This document shows positions 44,596 through 54,105 of a DNA stretch of 64,000 nucleotides, in pieces (position 1 is the first letter of the stretch; every line of letters starts with the position of its first letter). Under the pieces are notes generated by a model. The model did no database searches. It had not been told where the DNA came from and was given only the letters and a program-made list of their open reading frames with translations. The stretch comes from Methanomassiliicoccaceae archaeon UBA72 (lineage in GTDB: Archaea; Thermoplasmatota; Thermoplasmata; Methanomassiliicoccales; Methanomethylophilaceae): positions 61,975-125,974 of the forward strand of contig DAVO01000010.1 of NCBI GenBank assembly GCA_002509405.1. The letters are read 5' to 3'. The position numbers and the translations under genes are program-made.

Positions 44596-45305
44596 TGATC
44601 ATACCCGCGGTAGATATGCTTGACAGACAGGTGGTCCAGCTGGTGGGCGGAGAGCTCGGAAGCGAGCAGGTAAAAATACCGGACCCTTTTCAAACTGCGG
44701 CTTCCTGGGTCTCCAAGGGTGCGGAATATCTGCACCTCGTAGATCTTGATGCGGCGTTCGATAAGGGCGACAATCTGGATTCCATAGAGAAGATCGCCCG
44801 TGAATCTGGCGTCCCGGTGGAAGCCGGGGGCGGAATTAGGTCCGAAGCAACCGTGGACGCCCTTGCAAGAGCAGGGGTGGACAGGATCGTCCTGGGAACC
44901 AAAGCTATAAAGGAACCGGAATGGCTGGAGTCCATGGCGCTCAAGTACCCGGGACGTATCGCACTGGCGATGGACACTCGCGGTGACAGGATAGTCGTCA
45001 AAGGATGGCGGGAGTCCGCTTCGGTCACCGTCGATCAGATGTTCAGGATAATAGAGGACCTTCCACTGGCAGCGGTCCTCAACACAAACGTGGACGTCGA
45101 AGGGCAGAAGAAAGGCGTGGATGAGAGGCAGGCGAGAGACTTCATCTCTTCGTGTCCGCACAGCGTAATCGCTTCCGGAGGAGTCACTGAAAGAAAAGAC
45201 GCCGAAATACTAAGGGACGCCGGCGCCATTGCCGCCGTCGTGGGTCTGGCACTTTACACTTTCGATATAAGGCCATGGGAATGGGAAATCCCCTGGCGCG
45301 TCTGA
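44592..45305 (+). CDS. hisA: HisA isomerase (phosphoribosyl-formimino-AICAR-P isomerase)
   Basis: A 237-residue TIM barrel starting MIIPAVDMLDRQVVQLVGG, with GGGIRSEATVDALARAGVDR (phosphate site) and IASGGVTERKDAEIL (second phosphate site). The start is taken at the second ATG, with GAGG seven bases before; the ATG at 44586 is too close to it. It opens the ribose ring of the intermediate produced by HisI. Confidence 0.94.
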   Translation: MMIIPAVDMLDRQVVQLVGGELGSEQVKIPDPFQTAASWVSKGAEYLHLVDLDAAFDKGDNLDSIEKIARESGVPVEAGGGIRSEATVDALARAGVDRIVLGTKAIKEPEWLESMALKYPGRIALAMDTRGDRIVVKGWRESASVTVDQMFRIIEDLPLAAVLNTNVDVEGQKKGVDERQARDFISSCPHSVIASGGVTERKDAEILRDAGAIAAVVGLALYTFDIRPWEWEIPWRV

Positions 45306-45322
45306 ATATATTAATCCAATCC

Positions 45323-45330
45323 TAAATATA
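45323..45330 (+). promoter_or_regulatory. internal TATA box within the his cluster
   Basis: TAAATATA, about 25-32 bases before the GTG at 45355, predicts leaderless expression of the regulator gene from its own promoter inside the his cluster. Confidence 0.45.
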
Positions 45331-45354
45331 CTTGAAGTTAACTACTCTAAAACC

Positions 45355-45747
45355 GTGTTCCTGCCATGCGAACTTATCGTTGCTGATGTTCTTCCTACTG
45401 CGCGCGGAGCCATCGCTAGATGTCTGGTCGAAGAGCACGGATATACGCAGGTCCGCGTCGCAGAAGTTTTCGGAGTCACCGGGTCTGCCGTATCCCAATA
45501 TCTAAAGGGAATCAGGGGCGGGAACGAACTTATTGAGAACAGCCCCCACCGTGAAGGTTTCTATATTATGATCGGAAAAGCGGCGGCCATGATAAACGAG
45601 GGTTACAACGTTACGGAAGTCCTTTGCGCAATCTGCGGTTTCGTGAAGGGAAGTGGCATGATAAACGAGCTGTACAGTGCCAGAGGTTACAGCGGAATGC
45701 CTGCCGCCTGTTCGGAGTGCCCGCGTTTCAATATTATATTCGGCTGA
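45355..45747 (+). CDS. HTH regulator with cysteine motifs, embedded in the his operon
   Basis: A 130-residue protein starting with GTG (MFLPCELIVADVLPTARGAI). Residues 20-55 form a Cro/XRE-type helix-turn-helix (YTQVRVAEVFGVTGSAVSQYL). The C-terminal half has CAICGFVKGSGM and CSECPRFNI, four cysteines that could bind a metal or an Fe-S cluster. It resembles archaeal COG2522-type predicted regulators. Lying between hisA and hisB with its own TATA box, it may regulate the his genes, but the target is not established. Confidence 0.75.
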   Translation: MFLPCELIVADVLPTARGAIARCLVEEHGYTQVRVAEVFGVTGSAVSQYLKGIRGGNELIENSPHREGFYIMIGKAAAMINEGYNVTEVLCAICGFVKGSGMINELYSARGYSGMPAACSECPRFNIIFG

Positions 45748-45792
45748 TCGCGCCCGCAACAGTTATTATAGGGTCAAGCGCTCTCAGAACCA

Positions 45793-46341
45793 ATGACCGG
45801 AAGAAGGGCAAAGGTGGAGAGAAGCACCAGAGAAACAAAGATATCCGCGGAGCTGGAACTCGACGGCACCGGAATGTTCCAGGTCGATTGCAACATACAA
45901 TTTCTAAAGCACATGGTCGAAACTTTGACGAGATACGCCTCTTTCGATCTGAAGCTTTCCGCCGAGGGCGACAACGAGCATCACATCATAGAGGATGTCG
46001 CCATAACTCTCGGCACAGCCCTCAGGAAGGCACTGGGAGACAGGCCTGTGGAGAGGGTTGCCACGGAATTCATACCGATGGACGATGCGCTGGCAATGGT
46101 GTCCGTTGATATCGTTGACAGACCTTTCGCCGACGTGGACTGCCCTGACGGCCTGTATGCGCATTTCTTCAGGAGCTTCGCCATGTCCGCAGGGCTGACG
46201 CTGCATGTGTCAGTCATACGGGGATTTGACGAACATCACATCGTGGAGGCCTCCTTCAAGGCTCTCGGAAAAGCCGTCCACAAGGCGACCCGCCCCCGGG
46301 ATTCGGAGCTCAGCACCAAGGACAGAGCGGAGGTGGCATGA
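45793..46341 (+). CDS. hisB: imidazoleglycerol-phosphate dehydratase
   Basis: A 182-residue monofunctional dehydratase. The metal-binding motifs DEHHIVEA and [11 protein letters not shown] are visible, as are [17 protein letters not shown] and [15 protein letters not shown]. The phosphatase domain found in enterobacterial HisB is absent; the PHP protein at 47689 probably does that step. It overlaps hisF. Confidence 0.95.
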   Translation: MTGRRAKVERSTRETKISAELELDGTGMFQVDCNIQFLKHMVETLTRYASFDLKLSAEGDNEHHIIEDVAITLGTALRKALGDRPVERVATEFIPMDDALAMVSVDIVDRPFADVDCPDGLYAHFFRSFAMSAGLTLHVSVIRGFDEHHIVEASFKALGKAVHKATRPRDSELSTKDRAEVA

Positions 46342-47093
46342 TGCTCAAAAAAAGGATTATACCATGCCTTGACATGAAGAACGGAAAGGTCGTCAAAGGG
46401 GTGCACTTCAAGGACCTAAGGGACGTGGGGGACCCTCCGGAGATGGCTTCGGAATATGAAAAACAGGGCGCCGACGAGGTCGCCTTCCTAGATATCGCCG
46501 CATCCCTGGAATCCAGGTCCACAATGCTGGACGTAGTATCGAAGACCGCAAAGAATCTGTTCATTCCTTTGTGCGTCGGGGGGGGCATAAAAAATGCAGA
46601 AGATATGAGGATGGCCCTGAACGCCGGTGCAGACAAGGTTTCGGTAAACTCGGCCGCCATATCGGACCCGGACATGATATCGGAATGCGCCAAAAGGTTC
46701 GGAAGGCAATGCGTGGTAATAGCCGTGGACGCCAAAAGGGTAGACGGAAGATGGGAGGTCTTCACTCACGGCGGGACCCGGCCGACGGGGCTTGATGCTG
46801 TTGAATGGTCCTGCAGGGCCGCTGACCTGGGGGCCGGAGAGATTCTGCTTACGTCCATGGACGCAGACGGTGCCAAGACCGGATATGATGTTCCTTTGAC
46901 CGCTGCGGTTGCGGACGCGGTCTCGGTTCCCGTCATAGCGTCGGGCGGTTGCGGTTCGATGGAACACATCTACGAAGTTCTCACCCAGACAGGCGCAGCG
47001 GCCGCACTGGCCGCATCGGTGTTCCATTACAGGGAGTTCACTGTTTCAGAGGTTAAGGAGTATCTCAGAGACAGGGGGGTCGCCGTAAGATGA
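46341..47093 (+). CDS. hisF: imidazole glycerol phosphate synthase, cyclase subunit
   Basis: A 250-residue TIM barrel: [20 protein letters not shown] with the catalytic Asp, [15 protein letters not shown], and [16 protein letters not shown]. There are two consecutive ATG codons (46338 and 46341); GGAGGTGG fits the second better. It works with HisH to form the imidazole ring. Confidence 0.95.
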   Translation: MLKKRIIPCLDMKNGKVVKGVHFKDLRDVGDPPEMASEYEKQGADEVAFLDIAASLESRSTMLDVVSKTAKNLFIPLCVGGGIKNAEDMRMALNAGADKVSVNSAAISDPDMISECAKRFGRQCVVIAVDAKRVDGRWEVFTHGGTRPTGLDAVEWSCRAADLGAGEILLTSMDADGAKTGYDVPLTAAVADAVSVPVIASGGCGSMEHIYEVLTQTGAAAALAASVFHYREFTVSEVKEYLRDRGVAVR

Positions 47094-47692
47094 AGGCCCT
47101 GAAATACGACGCCAACGGACTGATACCGGTAGTAGTGCAGGACAGGATCACCAACGAGGTCCTGATGGTCGCATGGGCCAACGAGGAGGCCGTGGGGCTC
47201 ATGGAGAGCACAGGCTATACGCACTTCTGGTCCAGGAGCAGGCAGAAGCTCTGGAAGAAAGGAGAGGAGTCCGGAAACGTTCAGAAAATCGTATCGATAC
47301 AGACGGACTGCGACGCAGATACCCTTCTTGTAAGAGTAGAACAGACAGGAGTGGCCTGCCATCTCGGTAGACCTTCATGCTTCGATGAGACCCTTTACGG
47401 CACCACCGAGGGGACCATGGCCGTAATACCGGACCTTGCCAGGGTCATAAGGGACAGAAAGGAGAATCCCTCTGTAGAAAGCTACACCTGCAAGCTGATG
47501 AATAACGAGACCCAGATGTGCAAAAAGGTTGTTGAGGAGGCGGCAGAGTTCGTGCTCAGCGTTAAAGGTAAGGACATCGATTCCGCTTCCGTGGAGCTTG
47601 CCGATCTGATTTATCACATAATGGTTGTGGTCGAGGCAAAAGGAATTCCGGTTGAGAAGACCTACGAAGAGCTCTCGGAGAGGAGACAATGA
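47090..47692 (+). CDS. hisIE: bifunctional HisI-HisE
   Basis: A 200-residue fusion. Residues 1-105 are phosphoribosyl-AMP cyclohydrolase ([19 protein letters not shown] and the metal-binding [11 protein letters not shown] and C-x6-C around [11 protein letters not shown]). Residues 110-200 are phosphoribosyl-ATP pyrophosphatase ([14 protein letters not shown] and [12 protein letters not shown]). It overlaps hisF and the next gene by four bases each. Confidence 0.95.
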   Translation: MKALKYDANGLIPVVVQDRITNEVLMVAWANEEAVGLMESTGYTHFWSRSRQKLWKKGEESGNVQKIVSIQTDCDADTLLVRVEQTGVACHLGRPSCFDETLYGTTEGTMAVIPDLARVIRDRKENPSVESYTCKLMNNETQMCKKVVEEAAEFVLSVKGKDIDSASVELADLIYHIMVVVEAKGIPVEKTYEELSERRQ

Positions 47693-48336
47693 GAATAGAT
47701 CTTCACTGCCATACGGTTTTCAGCGATGGGGAGCTGATTCCCGCAGAGCTTGTAAGGAGGGCCATGTTCCTAGGTCACGACGCCATAGCCATCACCGACC
47801 ATGTGGACATGAGTAACCTAGAATACGTCGTAACAAACCTGGTGAAAGCCACGGAACTCAGCGACGATTACATCAGAGTTATACCGGGCGTAGAAATAAC
47901 CCATGTACCCCCATCTAAAATAGCCAGGATGGCAACGGAGGCCAGGAGGCTCGGGGCAGAGTGGGTAGTGGTACACGGCGAGACCGTGGCAGAGCCGGTT
48001 GCCAAGGGCACAAACCTTGTGGCCGCCGAGAACCCCGACATTGACATGTTGGCCCATCCGGGGCTGATAACCGAGGAAGAGGCGCAGGCTGCGGCCGACA
48101 ACGACGTCATAATCGAGATCACGGGCCGTATGTGGCACAACATAACCAACGGGCACGTCGCATGCATGGCCAGAAAGGTCGGGGCCAAGATGGTTATCGA
48201 TTCCGACGCCCATGTTCCAGAAAACCTGATGACGGAAGAGATGGCGATGAAGGTCGCTCTCGGAGCCGGACTTACAGAAGAAGAGGCCCGCAAGGCCATA
48301 CGCGTAACCCCCTATGAGGTCATCAGGAACCTTTGA
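47689..48336 (+). CDS. PHP-domain phosphatase, probable histidinol-phosphatase
   Basis: A 215-residue PHP-superfamily protein. The metal motifs are [15 protein letters not shown] (H-x-H), [30 protein letters not shown] and DSDAHVPEN. Because the operon lacks another histidinol-phosphatase and this gene is the last of the overlapping set, it most likely performs that step. hisD is not in the window. Confidence 0.82.
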   Translation: MRIDLHCHTVFSDGELIPAELVRRAMFLGHDAIAITDHVDMSNLEYVVTNLVKATELSDDYIRVIPGVEITHVPPSKIARMATEARRLGAEWVVVHGETVAEPVAKGTNLVAAENPDIDMLAHPGLITEEEAQAAADNDVIIEITGRMWHNITNGHVACMARKVGAKMVIDSDAHVPENLMTEEMAMKVALGAGLTEEEARKAIRVTPYEVIRNL

Positions 48337-48410
48337 TGTCCGAGGGGCGAATGGATCGATTCCAGCGGCAGATACTGCGTTGATTTATACTTTAATCCTA
48401 ATATACCAGC

Positions 48411-49208
48411 ATGCCTAAAATCGCGATCATCGGCGGAACAGGTATCTACAGCAAAGATACATTCAAAGTGGAGTCTGTGGTGTGTCCCGACACCCCCTAC
48501 GGAAAACCCGCAGACGGCATACGCATAGGGAAGGTGAACGGCGTGGATGTCGCCTTCCTATACCGTCACGGAGAAGACCACCGCTTCAACCCGACAGAGG
48601 TGCCTTACAGAGCAAACATGTGGGCGTTGAAGATGCTCGGAGTGGAGATGGTGATCTCTGCCTGTGCGGTAGGGTCGCTCCAGGAGGAGTATGCTCCGGG
48701 AGACCTCGTAATCGTGGACGACTTCATAGATTTCACAAAAAAGCGCGACCTGACCTTCATTGACGACGCGGCGGTCCATATCAGCCTTCCTGAGCCTTTC
48801 TGCCCTCATATGTCAGAGGTTTTCGCGGACGTTGCAAAAGAGCTCGGAATCAACTACCACCTCGGAGGGACCTACATCTGCATCGAAGGGCCGAGATTCT
48901 CCACCAAGGCCGAGAGCAACATGTTCAGGGACTACGCCGATATCATAGGAATGACCTTGGTTCCCGAATGCCAGCTGGCCAAAGAGCTGAGCATGTGCTA
49001 CTGCAGCCTTGCGACCGTCACCGATTACGACATGTGGAAGGACGAGCCCGTCGACACGAATATGGTCTCTGACACTATGGCGAAATGCCTGCACTACATC
49101 TCGAAGCTGGTCGAGAGCGGCCTACCTCACATAATCGCAGGCAAATGCGGATGCTCCGACTCTGCCGAAGCAGCAGGATCCCTCGAACACCTGAAACTAC
49201 GGCCATGA
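48411..49208 (+). CDS. S-methyl-5'-thioadenosine (or thioinosine) phosphorylase
   Basis: A 265-residue nucleoside phosphorylase family 2 protein: KIAIIGGTGIYSKDTF (phosphate loop), RHGEDHRFNPTEVPYRANM, ISACAVGSLQEEYAPGD, YICIEGPRFSTKAES and TDYDMW. It salvages methylthioadenosine or, in methanogens, methylthioinosine. TTATACTTTAATCC upstream could be its promoter. Its TGA overlaps the ATG of hypF. Confidence 0.88.
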   Translation: MPKIAIIGGTGIYSKDTFKVESVVCPDTPYGKPADGIRIGKVNGVDVAFLYRHGEDHRFNPTEVPYRANMWALKMLGVEMVISACAVGSLQEEYAPGDLVIVDDFIDFTKKRDLTFIDDAAVHISLPEPFCPHMSEVFADVAKELGINYHLGGTYICIEGPRFSTKAESNMFRDYADIIGMTLVPECQLAKELSMCYCSLATVTDYDMWKDEPVDTNMVSDTMAKCLHYISKLVESGLPHIIAGKCGCSDSAEAAGSLEHLKLRP

Positions 49209-51388
49209 AGGAAACCGGCGGATCCAGGATACTGATAAAAGGTACCGTCCAGGGCGTGGGATTCCGTCCTGCAGTGTATCGCGCGGCATCAAAGCTGGGC
49301 ATCCGCGGCAGAGTGTGGAACAGAGGCTCGGACGTCATCATAGAGGCAGAACGGGGCGACGAGCTGCTCGCAGAGATCTATGCGGGCCTGCCGCCCCTTG
49401 CCGAGATCGAAGATGTGTCGATAACAGAGATAGAGATGCCTCCCGTGAAGGGGTTCTCCATCGAAGGTTCTTCTTCGGGCGGAGAGAGCGTATCGATCCC
49501 CACTGATACGGCGATGTGTGAACGTTGCCTTAGCGAGATGCGGTCTCCGGGAAGACGTTCCGGGTATGCATTTACGTCCTGTACGGACTGCGGAGCACGT
49601 TTCACATTGCTCTCTGGCCTGCCTTATGACAGACAGAACACTTCGATGTCGGACTTCCCAATGTGCCCGGAGTGCGAAAGAGAGTACAAAGGACCGGCCG
49701 AAAGAAGATTCCATCATCAGACCATATGCTGCCCCGTGTGCGGGCCTTCGTACCGCCTTTCCGACCGCCAGGGTACAACCATACCTGGGGACCCCATCCC
49801 AACGTTCGCCGAGATGCTTTCAGAGGGGAGCATCGGAATCGCGAAGAGCTGGGGCGGAATGCATATCTGCTGCACCCTGAACAACTTGGACAGGCTGAGG
49901 ACTTGGTACGGCAGGCCACAGAAGCCCTTCGCGATAATGGTCCGCGACATGGACGCACTGGAAAAGTACGGAAGGCCGGACGACGACGAGAAGCGGGCGA
50001 TCGCATCCCCACACCGCCCCATAGTGCTCGTGAAAAAGAAAGATATTCCTGAAAATGTCGCCCCCGGTCTGGATAACGTAGGCATTTTCCTGCCTTACAC
50101 CGGGATGCAACATCTTTTGTTCGACAATTTAGAAGAAGATGCCCTTGTTATGACGTCTGCCAACCCTCCGGGCGAACCGATGATCACGGACGATTCCGAC
50201 GTCATGGAGATGGGCGCGGACGCTTATCTTCTGCACAACCAGAACATAATCAACCGCGCGGACGACAGCGTGCTGCGCATCTACCGTGGCCACACTTTCT
50301 TCATCCGTAAGTCACGGGGTAGCATCCCCTCATTCATCGAGACAAATTCCGAGCTCCGGGGAAACGTTATCGGAATAGGTGCCCAGGAGAATCTGGCCGG
50401 TGCGGTGTCCAAGGGCAGCAGGATATATCAGACCCAGTACATCGGACACGGCGCCAGTGTCGGAGTACCGGAGTATCTTGAGAGCTCGCTGCGTTGCCTT
50501 ATGGACCTGACCGGCTCAACGCCCGAGATCGTGGCCGGTGACCTGCATCCGGGCTATTCGAACCGCAGAATAGGAAAAAAGTTCATGGAAGAATATGACA
50601 TCCCATACGTGGACGTCCAGCACCACTGGGCCCATGCGGCTTCGCTGCTGGTCGACAACAAAAAGATGTCAGGTACGGTCCTCTCTCTTGACGGGACCGG
50701 CTACGGAAGCGACGGGAACGCATGGGGAGGAGAAGTGATATCGACGGACCTTTCCAGCTATTCACGCGACGCCCATTTGGAATATATACCGCTTCTAGGC
50801 TCGGAAAGGGCGCTTTACGATCTGAGGAGGCTCAAGTTCGCCGTGGATGTGATCAACGGAAGGGAAAACGAACTGTTCTCTGACCAGGAGTCTTCGGTGA
50901 TGAAAAAACTGATGCGCACAAGCGTCAGGACCTCGTCGATGGGCAGGCTTCTGGATGCCCTCGCGTTCACGCTGGGCGTCTGCTCCGTGAGAACATACGA
51001 CGGCGAGCCCGCCATGAAACTGGAACCTCTGCTAGCCCGTGGGAAGCTCATATCAGGATACGAGACGGAAATTGTAAAAGGAGTTGTGAAAACAGCGCAT
51101 CTGTTCGACAGGATCGGGCGCAGGGACAGACCTGAGGATACGGCCTATTCGATAGTATATAACGTAATGGGCAAACTGATGGAAGCGGCCACCGACAGTG
51201 CGGATAGGAAGGGGTACAGGTGCATAGGGATATCCGGCGGAGTATCCTATAATTCAACGATATCCAGAATGTTCGAGGAAATCGGCCGCGGGTCGGACCA
51301 TGAATTAATATTCCACGACAGAGTACCCAATGGAGATGGCGGAATTTCCACAGGCCAGGCCGCCATCGCACAGATGATGATAGGATGA
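49205..51388 (+). CDS. hypF: carbamoyltransferase HypF, hydrogenase maturation
   Basis: The start is the ATG at 49205 (ATGA overlap with the upstream gene), followed by GSRILIKGTVQGVGFRP, an acylphosphatase domain (residues 1-90). Next come the two zinc-finger pairs (CERCLSEM, CTDCGARF, CPECEREY, CPVCGPSY, about residues 104-185), a YrdC domain (about 195-380) and a Kae1-like domain with VDVQHHWAHAAS. The total of 727 residues is normal. It makes the CN ligands of NiFe hydrogenase from carbamoyl phosphate. It overlaps the next gene by four bases. Confidence 0.95.
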   Translation: MKETGGSRILIKGTVQGVGFRPAVYRAASKLGIRGRVWNRGSDVIIEAERGDELLAEIYAGLPPLAEIEDVSITEIEMPPVKGFSIEGSSSGGESVSIPTDTAMCERCLSEMRSPGRRSGYAFTSCTDCGARFTLLSGLPYDRQNTSMSDFPMCPECEREYKGPAERRFHHQTICCPVCGPSYRLSDRQGTTIPGDPIPTFAEMLSEGSIGIAKSWGGMHICCTLNNLDRLRTWYGRPQKPFAIMVRDMDALEKYGRPDDDEKRAIASPHRPIVLVKKKDIPENVAPGLDNVGIFLPYTGMQHLLFDNLEEDALVMTSANPPGEPMITDDSDVMEMGADAYLLHNQNIINRADDSVLRIYRGHTFFIRKSRGSIPSFIETNSELRGNVIGIGAQENLAGAVSKGSRIYQTQYIGHGASVGVPEYLESSLRCLMDLTGSTPEIVAGDLHPGYSNRRIGKKFMEEYDIPYVDVQHHWAHAASLLVDNKKMSGTVLSLDGTGYGSDGNAWGGEVISTDLSSYSRDAHLEYIPLLGSERALYDLRRLKFAVDVINGRENELFSDQESSVMKKLMRTSVRTSSMGRLLDALAFTLGVCSVRTYDGEPAMKLEPLLARGKLISGYETEIVKGVVKTAHLFDRIGRRDRPEDTAYSIVYNVMGKLMEAATDSADRKGYRCIGISGGVSYNSTISRMFEEIGRGSDHELIFHDRVPNGDGGISTGQAAIAQMMIG

Positions 51389-52380
51389 ATAACACTTTGT
51401 TCGTACTTCTGGACGGGGCCGAAGACGACCCCCATCCGCTCCTCGGCGGTAAAAAACCGATAGAGGTGGCAAAAATGCCTTTCCTCAGGTCCAGAGCCAC
51501 ATATCACCACAAGACCACGGGGCGGGCCTATACGCATCTTTTCCTCAACGAATTTTTCACCGGCCACCCTCCTGAGAGCTCCAGGGCAGCCATCGAAGCG
51601 ATGGGTCTCGGCCTGAACATGGACGGCGAAAGGACCGCATATCGCCTCAGTCCCGCTGAAATAAGGGACAATATGATACTGTGGTCGTACAACACTGAAA
51701 TTTTCCGAGACGAGTTGGAACGGAACGTGATGGACAACCTTGACATCCTGGAATCGTACTCGCCGGACATTGATTTCTTCCTTAACGGACGGGCGGTCCT
51801 GACAATGGAATGCGACGATGTCCCTGAACTGCCGGCGCCTCCCGTCAACGCGCCTTTCGTTGAAGTGCCGGGAGACCTGGGGAGAATGGTCATGCGGGTC
51901 GCAGATATAATGGAGGGCATAACTGACTATCCATGGGGATGCGGACGGCTGGGAGAGATATATCCGGGCTTCAGATCCCTTGGAAATATGACGGCGATAT
52001 CCGACAGCCCGACCTCGCTCGGCATCTGTGCCTCGCTTGGTCAGGAGATACGATTGATCAAAGACCTGGATGCCAGGTTCCCTGTGGCGGCCGAAGCCCT
52101 GGAACACGGCAACGTATTCCTCCACATAGACGAGGTGGACGAATACAGCCACCAGAAAGACCCCTTCAAAAAGATATGGGTGCTGGAACATACGGACGAG
52201 CTCATGAGAGAATATTTCTCGGATGCCGAACGCATAGTATACTTTGCGGACCATGGCACTTCATGCGTGACAGGGGAACACATTATTACCAATGTGCCCG
52301 TCTGGACCACGTTCGAGTCTGAATTCAGGGACGGGGAGCTCATACCCCTGAACAGAGTCATTCCAGGATTACTGGATTAA
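51385..52380 (+). CDS. alkaline-phosphatase-superfamily (ApgM-like) protein in the hypF-cobT cluster
   Basis: A 331-residue protein with the superfamily's metal motifs: LFVLLDGAEDDPHPLL (N-terminal Asp), HIDEVDEYSHQKD (about residue 252, Asp-x3-D-x2-H) and VYFADHGTSCVTGEH (about residue 290, D-H). It resembles cofactor-independent phosphoglycerate mutases (ApgM) but is shorter than the usual 400 residues. It overlaps hypF by four bases and is followed eleven bases later by cobT. The cobalamin context invites the guess that it is a phosphatase of the pathway, such as for alpha-ribazole phosphate; this is inference only. Confidence 0.7.
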   Translation: MNNTLFVLLDGAEDDPHPLLGGKKPIEVAKMPFLRSRATYHHKTTGRAYTHLFLNEFFTGHPPESSRAAIEAMGLGLNMDGERTAYRLSPAEIRDNMILWSYNTEIFRDELERNVMDNLDILESYSPDIDFFLNGRAVLTMECDDVPELPAPPVNAPFVEVPGDLGRMVMRVADIMEGITDYPWGCGRLGEIYPGFRSLGNMTAISDSPTSLGICASLGQEIRLIKDLDARFPVAAEALEHGNVFLHIDEVDEYSHQKDPFKKIWVLEHTDELMREYFSDAERIVYFADHGTSCVTGEHIITNVPVWTTFESEFRDGELIPLNRVIPGLLD

Positions 52381-52391
52381 GAGGAGATCGG

Positions 52392-53510
52392 ATGGCATAC
52401 AACGGAAATATTCCAGAGTCGCTTAGCGTTTGGGGAGACAGAAAGATCGCAGACCGTCTGTTGGGCGAGATGTGGGGAAAAAGAGGGGTGTTCACTTGCA
52501 CCGTGGCAAACACCATGACTTCGGTGCGGCCCGGGATCTCCGATGCTGGAGATACCCCCGACCTTACCTTGTTCACTCCCGCCGCGGACGCCGAGCTGCT
52601 CGTGAGCGGCAAGACGACATGCATGAAGGGTATTCCCATCAATCCCGGAGGGATACCGACCCCCGCTACCCTCACCAAGGCCGCCCTGGAGCTGTCCGGG
52701 ATGCCCTATTATATCGTCAACGGGGGCACTAAGATCACCCCGTATGTCCCGTATTTCGACATGGGCGGAGAATGCGGAAGGGACATCACGACCGGCGACT
52801 CGGTTTCCAACGTAAAAGCCAGCTTTGAAAAGGGTAAGATGCTCGGCGCATCTCTGGCACGCGGTTATGATTACATAGTTGTCAGCGAAAGTTGCGCCGG
52901 AGGCACTACCACGGCCCTTGCGGTCCTAATGGCCATGGGCACCGTCAAGGATAATCTTGTGAGCAGCAGCTCTCCCAACAATCCCAGGGAGCTGAAGACG
53001 AAAACCGTCATGGAGGGACTCGATGCCGCGGGTATCAAGCCAGGCAATCTAAGGGACGACCCTCTGCGTGCCATCGAGTGCGTGGGAGACCCCATGATGC
53101 CCGCCAATGTCGGTATGATCATCGGCGCCGCTGAGGCGGGCATACCCGCAATTATCGGCGGCGGCACGCAAATGGCTGCCGTAATGGCCGCCGCGGTCGC
53201 ATTGGAACCTTCGGTTCAGGGCAGGATTTTCCAGGGTACCACCAGGTGGCTCATGAACGACCCCAACTCCAGCATGGTCAAGTTGATGGGATCCATCTCC
53301 GACCGCATTCCTATAGTCTACGTCAATATGGATTACAACAAAAGCCCCTACGAGGGCCTCCAGGCATACGAGTGGGGATACATCAAGGAAGGAGTGGGAT
53401 GCGGAGGTGCCTCCGTGGCGGCGGTCATCGGCAGCGAGGGCAGGATAACCTGCGACCACATCCTGGACCGGGTACACGGCATTTACCGCGGAATCATGGG
53501 TATCCAGTAA
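52392..53510 (+). CDS. cobT: CobT-like nicotinate-nucleotide:base phosphoribosyltransferase (archaeal type)
   Basis: A 372-residue protein. The N-terminal part FTCTVANTMTSVRPGISDAG and the glycine-rich SESCAGGTTTALAVLMAMG and GGGTQMAAVMAAA match the archaeal CobT group. It activates the lower-ligand base for cobalamin. Its 3' end overlaps the convergent cobY by 17 bases. The plus-strand hypF-phosphohydrolase-cobT genes face the minus-strand cob genes. Confidence 0.9.
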   Translation: MAYNGNIPESLSVWGDRKIADRLLGEMWGKRGVFTCTVANTMTSVRPGISDAGDTPDLTLFTPAADAELLVSGKTTCMKGIPINPGGIPTPATLTKAALELSGMPYYIVNGGTKITPYVPYFDMGGECGRDITTGDSVSNVKASFEKGKMLGASLARGYDYIVVSESCAGGTTTALAVLMAMGTVKDNLVSSSSPNNPRELKTKTVMEGLDAAGIKPGNLRDDPLRAIECVGDPMMPANVGMIIGAAEAGIPAIIGGGTQMAAVMAAAVALEPSVQGRIFQGTTRWLMNDPNSSMVKLMGSISDRIPIVYVNMDYNKSPYEGLQAYEWGYIKEGVGCGGASVAAVIGSEGRITCDHILDRVHGIYRGIMGIQ

Positions 53511-54105
53511 GCCATCTTGCCATCTGGAGCTCCTGGACGGTGTTCACGTTGACCGCCAGGTCTATACAGGAGCACTTGCAGTAGTATTCCTGCAAATACT
53601 CTCCGTCCAGGGTGAGCTTTCTGTCCATGATATTGATCCCGGACATGACCCAGGTCCTTCCGTCCAATGCTATGGTGTAGGACGGCACGATGCCGAACTT
53701 GGTGACCACATCTTCATCAACAACGGTTATCATGGACTGCATCTCGGGTTCAAAGGCCTCGGCGACAAGATCTATGGCCTTAGATGATAGAAGCGGTATA
53801 TCCGAGGGAGACGTGAGGACGTAATCGGAAGACATCGTATCCAGAGCGGAATGGATGTCGTTCATGTAACTGTCCCCGCTGGTCCTGACCGTTTCGACGC
53901 CCATATCGTTAAGATACCGTTCCGTCTGAAGAGTGTTCGAACTGACGGAAACAAGAATAGAGGTAATGTGTTTTGAGCCTTGCAGAGCCGATACTACGTG
54001 CATGACGGTGGGCATTCCGCCCACCGTCAGCATCGGCTTCTCTATACCGCCGTTCATCATCCGGGAGCCTTTGCCCCCGGCGTTGATGAGCGCCTCGAAC
54101 TTCAT
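53494..54105 (-). CDS. cobY: adenosylcobinamide-phosphate guanylyltransferase (CobY)
   Basis: A 203-residue nucleotidyltransferase, MKFEALINAGGKGSRMMNGG (G-G-K-G-x-R-M motif for GTP binding), KPMLTVGGMP and SSDYVLTSPSDIPLL. This archaeal type replaces bacterial CobU and activates cobinamide phosphate with GTP. There are two adjacent ATGs at 54108 and 54105; GAGGGT fits the second. It overlaps the cobS stop. Confidence 0.9.
   Translation of the reverse strand: MKFEALINAGGKGSRMMNGGIEKPMLTVGGMPTVMHVVSALQGSKHITSILVSVSSNTLQTERYLNDMGVETVRTSGDSYMNDIHSALDTMSSDYVLTSPSDIPLLSSKAIDLVAEAFEPEMQSMITVVDEDVVTKFGIVPSYTIALDGRTWVMSGINIMDRKLTLDGEYLQEYYCKCSCIDLAVNVNTVQELQMARWLTGYP

Noticed and set aside
49085..49204. 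Upstream extension of the hypF frame
   Set aside because: It lies within the phosphorylase gene; the acylphosphatase domain begins right after the ATG at 49205.
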